In this document: positions 9,962 to 20,100 of the stretch, one piece after another
How the letters are laid out: every line of letters begins with the position of its first letter
Position numbering within the stretch: position 1 is the stretch's first letter
Assembly: GCF_003144195.1 (NCBI RefSeq)
Contig: NW_020290013.1
Coordinates: 124,001 to 188,000 of the forward strand
Source: Ceraceosorus guamensis
Lineage: Eukaryota; Basidiomycota; Exobasidiomycetes; Ceraceosorales; Ceraceosoraceae
Direction: 5' to 3'
DNA: 64,000 bases
The notes under the pieces: generated by a model
What the model was told of the DNA's origin: nothing
Databases searched by the model: none
Seen by the model: only the letters and a program-made list of their open reading frames with translations
Translations under genes and position numbers: made by a program

Positions 9962-12900
9962 ATGGCCACCTTGGAGCAGGAGAGGCCTCGGCCATACCCA
10001 CGAGATCTCACAAACACCATCAACACTGCTTCTGGCTCTAACAGCCCAAGTACTTCCAGTCCTCTCTCGCAAGGATCGCTTCCAGCCTCGCCCACCATTG
10101 TGCGCACAGGCTATGATGCGTTCATCCTCCCATCTGTCCCAACCCACGAGCCAGAAGATGTTCATTTGCCAACGTCTCTGCAGCAATCTCAGCACCAGCG
10201 CGTGCAATTAGAGTCCACGGGTCAGGCAGAAGCCGAAGAAGTCCTTGGAAACGATGAAGAGGAGGAAGTCTTGGAGGAACTGTGCGATGAGGACGAGGCT
10301 TCAGAGGTGCTTGGACCTCAACAAGTCAAGGTGAGCCAGGGTCTCTGTCTGAGCAGTCGCTGCTGTGATTGCGCGTGCGAGCTTCCCACGAGTGATGGCT
10401 CACAACGCAGGGACACCTTCCACTGCCACCGCCCTCTGCATACCTGCTAGATCGATCTGGGTGGCACCCTGTCGGCGGTCCAAGGCGCTGCAATTGCAGC
10501 TCTTCAGGACCTTGTTTCATCGATGCTGGGCTCCGCGAGCTCCACGGATCCTCCAGCGCAAAGCGCGTCTCCTGCGGCCCTACATGGCATTCTAGACTCC
10601 CTTCAAGCTGTCTCCGTGCGGCGCTCGGCCGGTCCTACCAACAATCAAGAAGACTCCCTTACTGCCTTGCTAGCGAGGCTCAATTCTCAGCTGGACCAGC
10701 TGCCCCAATCAGACGAGGCAAGCGCTTCTACATCTTCTTTGCAAGATGACGTCAACTTGGCGACTGCACTTGGTGCCTTGCTGAGCAGCCTTAACAACGT
10801 TCGATCCCCGAATGCTACTGGCATTGCGGAGTCCAGAAACGGCAGCATCGAAAGCGCAATCTCATCTGCGTCTTTGATACGACCTCCTTCCTCGATGAGC
10901 CGATCTCACTCTTCCAGTTGGCGACGCGATAGCAGTCAAGGGCCGGGCAGCGTCACTATGCATTCTAGTCCAAGCGCTAGCAGGGAAGAATTGCGCGACC
11001 CCTTCGCAGAGGCTCCCGCGCGCGAGGCAGATGTATATGCGCAATTGCAGGCACTCATGTCCAATTTGGCCTCAAAGTGCAATCCCAGTGCACCTTTTTC
11101 ACCCAACCAATACGAACACAAGCCCACTCCGTTCTCTCTACCCACACCTCCGAACACTTCACCTGGTGTTTTTGCCGCCTCCCCAATGCACCACTCGCCT
11201 CAGCTCCGCACTGCGAGCAGCGGAGAGTCTTCGGGGCTGCGCTCTGCTGGGCAAAGCTCTGGTTCAGCATCTTCGATGTATGAGGACAAGGAAGCTTTGG
11301 CCAGCTGGAGTCAGCTCTCCCATCTACTTGGCATCACGCGAGAACTCGTCGCAGCTAGGCGCAGCCTCCATCCGGCCGCGCGATGCTCTCTGGATTCGCC
11401 CTTGTCACCTCTACGCACACGCAGCCGAGGGGCAAGCACTTCCTCGATTGGCGAAAGTCCAGTGCTTGGATCAACGGACGAAGTGTATCCAACGACACCG
11501 CGACATGGTCTTCGCGCGGTAAGCAACTTATCTCATGGGACTGGAGAAGGTCTCAAAGGCCAGCATTCTCCACGTCCTGCTTCAGTCACAAGCGAGAATA
11601 CAACTGCGCCCACGATCGCAAGCGTGAAGAGCCCTCAGCCGCCGCAATACAGCGAGAAAGGAGGATCTGTGGCTGAAGGCGCGAGTCGCGAGACCTCTAC
11701 AGTGGGACATGGAGAGTCAGAGCACTGGAAGCAGCGCATTGGGGAAGCTGTGAGCTCTTCCGGATCTTTGCCAATGAGTCTCAGCGGGTTGCCAGCGTAC
11801 ATGCCGGGCACGCAGTCTTCCCGTGACGAGAAGTCGACCTATGAGGATGAGAAGTCTGCTGCGCATGAGACTGAAGCTACAGCAGCAAAGGCTCGAGCTC
11901 TCTCGACTCCAGACACCTCGGCATATACGGCGCGCACCAGCCAGGATCTTCGCATGGTTCAGAGCAGCATCGATCGATTGTATCATGCTGTGCCTCAATT
12001 GAGCGATCAGCGCGCTAGCCTGGGAGACTCTGCTCGACAATTGCGGGAGGTCAATCTGCAAGAGCTGGTCGATCGTCTCGGACGAAGCGGCCGAATGGAA
12101 GACCAAAGAGCAAGCCTGCCGACGCCTCGTACACCGACAACCGCTGCGACCTCACCCACTGACAGCCCCCTGGAGCCCTCTCCCTCCTCATCATCGCCTA
12201 GCAAGATGGCATTGCCTCCTATTGCCCCGAGTCAGCAGAACAAGAGTCTCGGTCGCCGATTCAGCGTGGGATCAAAATTTCAAAACCTCAGGTCCGCTGC
12301 GTCTTTCAAGGGTAAAGCGCGAGAGTCATCGCCGCGACCTGCACTTTTGGATCTTACAAGCTCCTCGGAGCGGGAAGTGCCAGCGAGGGAAGAGCTGCTA
12401 CCATTGTTTGACGACATTCAGATGGCCAAGGAGATGGCCTACCACGATCAGCGCGCAGAAATGAGACCTCGAATCCGCGCATCGAAGCCAGACAAGCTTG
12501 CAAAGATGGGACTGGTGAGTGCGAGTCGATGATTGTGAGGAGCACACGCAACCGTGGTGTGCTTATGCTAGCGCTTTGGATTGATCGCAGAGCGAGGCAA
12601 CGATGTCACGTCCAAAATCTGCCAGCGGTGTAGCTGCCCAGCTAGATGACGACGAGGACGACAATCTCTTTGCCATGCTGTCTGGCTCTCGTTCGCGCAT
12701 GCCTGATCAAGACGCGCCTTTGCGCAGAGGTCCTAGACCGCCACGCCTCTCCTCTCCGACCTCACGTCAGGGGTCGGATCTTTCCTCACCCCGCTCTGTT
12801 ACTTTCAAGGGAAGGATAGGTGTGATGCCATCGCCGACTGTAGCACCCTCCGCTACGGATAGCACCTCTGATTCGGGCACTCTGACGATAGGTCACGCGA

Positions 12901-14994
12901 GCTCAATTGCCACGACTGCTCCGGGCAGCAGACCCGACGGCCAGCCCACTGTGGGGCAAGCGGCTGCTTTCGGAGGCTGGACCCAGTCTGCAGTCAGCGC
13001 CGACGGCGAAGCGTCAGGATCATCTAGCACTGATGCAGAGCCGAGTCAGCTTCTGGCATCCCCCACTGCCGCAATTCCACCTGCTTCGGGTGAGTTGACA
13101 CCGTCTACTGCACTCGCTGGTCAACAGCCTGCTGATAGCCTTGCGGGGCCCGCAAAATTCTTGCGTGGGTCTGGAGGTCACAGACTGAGGTTCTTTGCTG
13201 AGCATCAGAAGCAGCTTGGTGTGATATCTCTCTACGCCTTCCACGAGGACCAGCAAGAAGGGACTTCAATCGAGACGGCAGATATTTTGTCATATCACAC
13301 AATGGCAGCAGATGCAGCCGATGGAGAGGGCGTTTTTGCGCAGTTCGTCAACGTCTCTTTCGTTGCAGGCCCCGAGACCACGTCCACCAGATGTTGTCTG
13401 CCAACTGCAGCATTGCATCCTCAAAGCGGCTCCGTGCGGCGAGACGGCGACCATTATCAGATCAAATTGCGCAGCAAGCCAATCGAGCAGTGTGGTAGTC
13501 TGGTGCACGAAATTTTCAGCGAGCATGCTGAGATCAATGCGCCATTGGGAGCTGAGAAGTTGACGACAATCCAGCCATCGCGGTTCGCATGTGACGCGTG
13601 CGGAGCGGTCGTCATCAACGCCCCTGGTACGTCTCAATACAGGGCACTGCCATCACAGCATTGGGAGGAGCTCATCGATTCCTGGATGTGTCACGAGGAT
13701 CAGCTGCTCAATGTGAGCGTCACACGAGGCCGAGAAGGTATGGTTGCGGGCCGCACGATCCCGCAGCAGTGCGCCTGGGTTGCGGAAGACATCATTGCTT
13801 GGCCAGGATCAGCTGTACAGGAGGGTAGTGTGATCACTGATCGCCGGCCTCGAGATCACACGGGAAGCGGAGAGGTGAGTGAGGCGAGTTTGTGGTCCTC
13901 GAAAATTGTCTCAGATAGTCGGACCAAAAGAAGGCTGGCGTCGACCTACCATCGACGTGATCGGCCTCGACGATGCGCAGAGCCGTGATCGCGGCTTCTC
14001 CACGAGCTGGTAGTTGCGGGCTTCCACCGTCCTTGCCGCGGTGTCTTGGGACGCGTCAAAGCTGGCTGAACGGTGGGAGTGCGATGCCACTGCGAGAGTT
14101 GAAAGGCGGCTCTCGGCTCGCACATTGGTTCGATGCAGGTCGTTCAGGCGCAGGGCTACAGCTCTGTTGCACCAGCTGATACCAATGGGTCCAAGATGAA
14201 GGATGCCCTTTCAATACACCTCGCTGCCGCAGAGCAGTCAGCAGCGAAGGTCACTCACGGGAGCCACAAAATCGATCGATGTGTAATGATGCACTTACTG
14301 ACTCGTCAGTCGAACTCGACCTTCGCAGCTATATCCGTGGCGAGCGACGTGTGCCACTTGCGGTCAAGTGCTTGGCCATGCTGTTCATAATCTCGACAAG
14401 CTTGCACCTGGACAAAGTCAAAGCGACGTGCAGCCTGATCTCAGCGCTGCATCTGTCCGTCTGTCCAAGGCGGCGCTCCGACCGATGCTCGGCAATCGTC
14501 TCACCCCGTCGCTAGCACCAGTCATCGCAGCAAGCGAGTTGTACCGGCTTTCGCAGATGCATGGCGGTAGACGCTTTGTGCTAGAGAGCCAAGAAGATAG
14601 ATTACCGCGAGCGATCCTCTGGCTCTTTCTAGCACCCTGTTCGATTTCGCTCTCTCACGATATCGACATAGCTTTGATCAAGCAAGCACCGCTCGAAGTT
14701 TGCAGCAACGGCGACGCGCCAGACCTTCGTTTAACGACGGCCAAAATCCTATACCGCCTGCTTCCCTCGAGGGATCCAAGTGCTCAGACCAACGCCTCCC
14801 ACGAGATTGGTCAGGAAAGAAGCTGGAGTCAACCGTCGGCAGTCGAAAGCGTCGTGCACCGCCGCAAGACTTGCGACTCGATCATGCTCGCTCTTCAAAT
14901 GTCCACCAAATGTCTTCCGTCCTCGCAGCGCCAATCCTTCTCGCCAGCGTGGAGCATTGGCTATCTTGAATGTCGAAGTCCCATCTGGAGTTAG
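9962..14994 (+). CDS. UBE3D/Ipa1-type HECT-like E3 ubiquitin ligase with a very long disordered N-terminus
   Basis: Exons 9962-10330, 10451-12514 and 12591-13874 join in phase 0 through introns starting GTGAGC/GTGAGT; the last coding block is about 14329-14994. The first ~800 residues are Ser/Pro-rich with a few ordered-looking stretches (e.g. SSIDRLYHAVPQLSDQR). The HECT_2 domain begins near RLRFFAEHQKQLGVISLYAF and contains FACDACGAVV, the hallmark LPSQHWEELIDSWMCHEDQ, a second zinc-like pair (WRATCATCGQVLG), PRAILWLFLAP, AKILYRLL and a tail LPSSQRQSFSPAWSIGYLE; these align in order with UBE3D. Family members bind E2 enzymes and act as E3 ligases; yeast Ipa1 is linked to mRNA polyadenylation. 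Segment 13875-14328 could not be split into exons with confidence. Splitting at 12532/12603 into two genes is unlikely, because only 71 bases would separate them and the intron phases match. At least 1,460 residues. Confidence 0.8.
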
Positions 14995-15386
14995 CCGCAC
15001 ATACGCAAGCTAGAGCGCCTCACTCGTCCTTCACTGCGCCTTTCAGCGAGACTCAACAAAAAACGCAATGCGAATGCGAATGCGATCCATGCGGTTATGG
15101 ACTTCGGTGCATAGAGCCGACGTCGGGCAGGATTGGTTGGACAGGTCTCGTTATTGCTTTGAATACCCAAAGTGCATGTAGATCGATAGATCGAGGGTGA
15201 CGTGAATGCGATGCGGGTAACAAAGGTAATTGTGCAGCGGATGGTGTTTTAATTACGAGTTTGAAAGGGGAAACACGAAGCAGGTCAGAGTGCGAAATGA
15301 GGTGCCGCACGAAGGGTATAGAATTTGGACGGCGGAGCGGGACCGAGAGGGAGTTCTCGCAATTGTGAGAGCGACTTCTGAGCGCC
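14995..15386. other. Spacer between convergent genes
   Basis: About 390 bases between two stop codons on opposite strands, so it should hold both 3' untranslated regions and polyadenylation sites. No open frame with recognisable content was seen. Confidence 0.6.
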
Positions 15387-17168
15387 TCAGATGAATTGCG
15401 AATAGATTGGTCGCACGCGGACGAGAACCGTATCGTCGTCGACAAGACCTTGTTGATAAAGCAAGTCGTCATTGTCCAGCTCTTTGCGATTCGCCTCCGC
15501 TACCATATGAGAATTGCAAGTGCTTTGATCGAGATCGAGTCCGAGGGCAGATGCTGAACCAGACTGGGTTTGCAGGACATTGGCCGCGGCGCCAACGTAA
15601 GGCAACTCGACGCTCAGGCTCAGCTGACGGGGTGAAAGCAGGAAGCCTTGAGCGGTCGAGATTCGCTCAGAGATCAGCTCTTTGAGTTCCAAAGCTGATG
15701 CCGCGTTTCCGATGAAGACGTCTTTGAGGGATGCTGGTGAAAGACCCCCAGCGCTGCTACGACGCGACGGGCTCGCTGGCTCTTGCGAGAAGGCCAAACG
15801 TAGACGGATGGAGGAGGGTGGAGTGGGGAGGCAGGTAGGTGACCAGGGATTCTGCTCGCTGGCCAAAGCGGCAGAGTCGACTTCCTCATCAGTGTCCATC
15901 GCTTCATCCTCAGGGCTATCATCGTCATCGAGCATTGGCTCGTGTGTAAAGCTTGAAATCGAGCTGGGCGACGGCGAGATGAAGTAGAAAGAATCGGGTC
16001 GACGTGGGCGCACTGGGATGTTCGTGTCCGCCTCCGCAAGAGGTGCGCGCATCAAAGAGGTCCTTGCCGAGCCCGTCGTCGCACCTGATTTACGTCGTAG
16101 CCCCAGCAAGCCGGGCAGGAACGCTGTGGAAGATGCCTTGCTCGCAGTCATCTCGCTCTCCTCCAGCGATTGCTGAGCGTCACGGGTGAAATGACTCATC
16201 CGCTCCGTTGCGCTTGGTGCGATCAAAACCGGGTTGCGCTTGGGAGTGGCTTCAAACATGCCTAGCCCCGCATTCATCTTGTCATGATCGCTCATCGGGA
16301 AGGACTGGCAGCTCATCGAGCTATCGCTGTCGTCAGCTTCCAGACCGCGACATTGAAAGCTCTCATCGCTCGATCGACGGATCAAACGGCGGCGCGTGGT
16401 AGTGTCGATGCTGGACCTGGGCTGCTGACCCCGTTCCGTGTTGAGGCTGGATCCTCTGCTCATTGCAGCGGCGGCGACATCTGGAAAGAACGCCGTGAAG
16501 GTGGACATGCGCCTGCGCTCCCCATTGGCGGGCTTCGCCGTGGCATGTTGGGGCACCGCATTAGGCTGGTAACTCTCTTCGAGCTTGCAGACAATCTGAT
16601 CAGTGCTGCATGCACTGCCTTGTGAAAGCCTATGCTGAATGCTTTGTGAGAGACGACGGGCTCGAGTGATGGCGCGAGGCGTGCCGAGAGAGAAGCCACT
16701 CGTGGTCGTGGACGGTGTGAGCAGTGAGGCCTCGGTGCTGCATGAAGCCGGGGATGCCGAGCCTGCCGGCGCAGGTGAGGACGCGCCGCTGCTGCTTCCT
16801 GCTGGCGCGTTGGGCGCGTTGACGGACATGCTACGTCGCGAACGATTCAAGACTGCCAGGCGACTGCTGTCGCCGCCTGATTGAGCAGTGGAGGGTCGCG
16901 AGAGCGAGATGCGCCTGAAAGGTCTCTTGGGACTATCGCTCCGCTCGGCTCTACTCGCCGATTGTGGTGATGCTCCTTCGTAAGAGGCGGAGAATGCGGA
17001 CGGCGCATCGCGACCGGCGCTGAAGCTGCTGCGGAACAGGGCGACAGACAGAGCGCGACGCAGAGGTGAGCGAGGTGATTGGGGGTTCTGCCCGCTGAGC
17101 TCTGCCTTGACTGCTCGCGGTGTGCTTCGCGGTGAGGTCGGAGGGGTGGAGATGCTGAGGACTGCCAT
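15387..17168 (-). CDS. Ser-rich uncharacterised protein with possible ubiquitin-like C-terminus
   Basis: Intronless frame of 593 residues from ATG 17168. Residues 1 to about 480 are Ser/Pro/Arg-rich and look disordered, with many SP and RSP motifs (possible proline-directed phosphorylation) and an acidic patch (DDDDSPEDEAMDTDEE). The last ~115 residues differ: LELKELISERIS, then LSLSVELPYV, then DLLYQQGLVDDDTVLVRVRP. That order (helix with LK-LI, central strand, L-x-GL-DDD-T-VLVRV end) resembles a ubiquitin-like fold, which is an inference without a profile match. No Gly-Gly end is present, so it would not be a processed modifier. It is convergent with the HECT-like ligase gene. No family was recognised. 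Confidence 0.7.
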   Translation of the reverse strand: MAVLSISTPPTSPRSTPRAVKAELSGQNPQSPRSPLRRALSVALFRSSFSAGRDAPSAFSASYEGASPQSASRAERSDSPKRPFRRISLSRPSTAQSGGDSSRLAVLNRSRRSMSVNAPNAPAGSSSGASSPAPAGSASPASCSTEASLLTPSTTTSGFSLGTPRAITRARRLSQSIQHRLSQGSACSTDQIVCKLEESYQPNAVPQHATAKPANGERRRMSTFTAFFPDVAAAAMSRGSSLNTERGQQPRSSIDTTTRRRLIRRSSDESFQCRGLEADDSDSSMSCQSFPMSDHDKMNAGLGMFEATPKRNPVLIAPSATERMSHFTRDAQQSLEESEMTASKASSTAFLPGLLGLRRKSGATTGSARTSLMRAPLAEADTNIPVRPRRPDSFYFISPSPSSISSFTHEPMLDDDDSPEDEAMDTDEEVDSAALASEQNPWSPTCLPTPPSSIRLRLAFSQEPASPSRRSSAGGLSPASLKDVFIGNAASALELKELISERISTAQGFLLSPRQLSLSVELPYVGAAANVLQTQSGSASALGLDLDQSTCNSHMVAEANRKELDNDDLLYQQGLVDDDTVLVRVRPIYSQFI

Positions 17169-17193
17169 GGTGCGGTGCGGTGCGGTGCGGTGC
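17169..17193 (-). repeat. Five GGTGC pentamers directly upstream of the start codon
   Basis: Five perfect tandem copies of GGTGC (GCACC on the coding strand) abut the ATG of the minus-strand gene, so they lie in its 5' leader. The length of such a tract could vary between strains. Confidence 0.9.
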
Positions 17194-20100
17194 GAGCTGG
17201 CAGGTCTGTTTGTCGATACGCTGATGGGTACGCGATAAAGATGCTCGAGAGCGACGCTGCTAGCAACCTGTTGGGGACGAAATTGGCACTTGGTCGAGGG
17301 CGAAGAGCAATGTGGGAGGATGAAAGGGAGGAAGAGGATGATAGCGGTGGATTGATAACGACGCGAGGGAGCAGTTGAAGGTTGGTGTGTGCGAAGGGAG
17401 AGGCACCAACGATGTGGGGGGGATTAAACGATGAGCGTGAGAGATGCGCAAGCGCGCGGCGATTTGCAGATTGCACTCGTGAACTCGCGCCATCGCAAGC
17501 TTTCACCCCACTCATCATCAAATCGCGGTGAGCTCTACATCTCAGCTTGATCGAATCAGCCCATCCCCATGCTGCATGCCACAGCACGCACACTCTTCAG
17601 TGGTGAGTAGAGGGTGACTCACGACTGCCCGCGCACAGCAAGGAGTGCGTGTGCCTCATGCGTCCCGCTTCACATCCAGCACTCATCGTGCCGTAATCCG
17701 AAACACTCAAAGCGCCGGCAGTGATGCGCGGATTCACCTCTACTCAATGCCTCTCTGCCTCTGCTCCTGCGCTTTGAAAGGCGCTGCAGCAGATGAACGA
17801 ATTGCTCGATCCTGCTGATGCCATGTAGCCCGTCCCGGCCAAAGCTGTGGCAGGTGCTCATCGCAAATTCGTGTAACTTAATTACATGCACACCTGCTGC
17901 CTCGATAGCAAGCTCGGGCGTGTCTCATCCAAGGCTTCACTCCCGCGCCCGCCGCTGCCTCAACTTGTCTCTCGGGTTGAGATCGCCGCGCTCCGTCCCT
18001 TTGGCTTCCCGCGCGCGATCTTCTGCTGCTGCAGCTGCTGAACAGCAGCAGCAATTGGCAGCATTCACTCTCCGCTCCAGCAGATCGCGCAATCTCTTCG
18101 TGCTGATGTGGCCAGCAACAATAAGCTAGATCAGCAAGCAAGCAGCACATGATGGACCAAATCACTGCCTGACTCAGATTGGCGCAGCCGCCTGCCAGCA
18201 TATACAGAATGGACACCTCTGCAGTTTCCTCATTCGAAGCCGAACGGACGAACGCCCAGCACATCAGGAGCATTCTCGCTGCATCGCTGGCTCACCGTCC
18301 GGCTCCATCGCTCTTGAGTCTGGACTCGTTACTCCTCTCGGCCCGCCCGGGGCTGCGTGTGCTAGCTTGTCCTCGAGAAAGGCAGAACGTACGCTGATGT
18401 GCCTTTGGTCTCTTTCGCCCCCTTCTCACATTTCCCGAAGTGGCATTTGTGCGTGAGAGCGACAGCAGTGTGTATGCATGTGTACGAGCTAGTCTGCCCT
18501 GACATATTGCAGCGCATTCAAAGGGCGACAGACGCGGCCAGACAGATGCACCTAACGCTGCTGCTTGCTGTACATAAAGTTGATCGTGCGCGCACACACA
18601 CCACTCGCGCCAAGTCTGTTGTGCTGGTCAGGGTGCCGACTTCGCGCAAAAGGGGCAAAGACGGGAAGCGACGCGACGGCGGACAAGAGCCACGGCCGGG
18701 TAATCTGTCAGTCAATGGGAAACTCCTCCTCGAGCGGTGGAACCAACACCTGGCCTCGGCGCGTCAATCATGAGCAGCATTGGAGGAGCAGCAGCATCAG
18801 CAGCAGCACAAGGCACGACGCGTGCGTTCGCTTGCCGCTGCAGGTCGGGAAGTGAATCGTCGAGTCTCAGTTTCGGCGGAGTAGGCCTTTGGAACGCGTC
18901 CTTCGTACCCTTCATGCTGCTGCGAGCGAAGGCCATTTGCTGGCAGTCGTTACCGCGGAGCCGCACGCAGCCCCATGCACCCACGCACACAACAGCAGCT
19001 GCGCTTGTGAGATCGATCTCTGAAGCCAAAGTCGCTTGCCCTCGTGATCGAAACAGCGACGGGACATTTACAGCTCACATTCTTGGAACCATTCCCAGCA
19101 AGGGAACCCCGATCTTGGGTGTGAATGAGGTAGGATCGCGCCATATGCTAACTGCCTCAAATTTGACTCTGTCCTCCTTGAGCGCATTGCTTGACCATGG
19201 GGCAGCAGCAATCGATGCGTGTCTGCGCTCATCCGTGCGCGTGTGAGTGTCAGAAGAGTGATGCTCCTCGACAATAACGTCTCCAGCAAATGCAAATGCA
19301 AATGCACTTGACATGCAAGAGGCCTTGGCGCGGGAACGACCGACGCACCTCCAGCCTGCAGGCATGGCGCACATGCACACACACGCGAAAGCTTCTTCAT
19401 CAACGCTGTTAGATCTGCTGCGTGCGTAAGCAGAGCGAGTCAATCAGCAGCCGCGTGTGCACGTACTTGGGCCAGCCGCTATAGAGACTGCCTGCCAGCG
19501 CAGTTGTTGCAGCAGCAGCAGCGGCAATTTTCTGTTCGAGCTCGCTATGGGCGCGTGATCCAAAACCGCATGCGATTGCAATGTTCGCACGGTCTCAAAG
19601 CTAGGCGCTTCTCCATCACGATCCAACTCAGACAAGTTCTCACGTCGACTCAACGCCAGCAGCCGCGTGCAAAGGTTGAAAGGAATCGACGCAGATTGTG
19701 TCTGCGCTGCCGTCTGTATATAAGATATAGACGCGAAAGCGAGATGAACACCCGCGCGCCTCCGAGCAGTCTGAGTGTACGAACAGTCTTCCAAATGACT
19801 GACTGACTGAGTGATCAACAATTCTTGACTCCGCGGCTATCTGAGACCGACACGACGTGGGTGCGGCGAGCACAATCAGAAAAAATCACCTCGACTTGAA
19901 CACGCTTTGCGACCTATATAGCGACCCTTGGCCGCGTGCGGGGCTAGCGGATCCTGCTCGCTGCTCTTGCATGTGCGTAAGAGAAGCTTCTAGGAATGTT
20001 GTATTTGAAATCGTGGGGTCGATGCGCGCCGTTCCAAGCGGTTTCATGAGTGCTAAAACCTGCTCTCATCAGGCCTGCCTCCAAATCAGCAAGCTCGTCC

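Noticed and set aside
12515-12603. Two separate genes meeting between 12532 (TGA) and 12603 (ATG)
   Set aside because: Only about 70 bases would lie between them. GTGAGT and GCAG borders give a standard 76-base intron with matching phase, so one gene is favoured.
18737-19246. A 169-codon frame on the plus strand
   Set aside because: It starts at a non-ATG codon, has CAG-repeat-driven Ala/Ser content and overlaps equally long frames on the minus strand.
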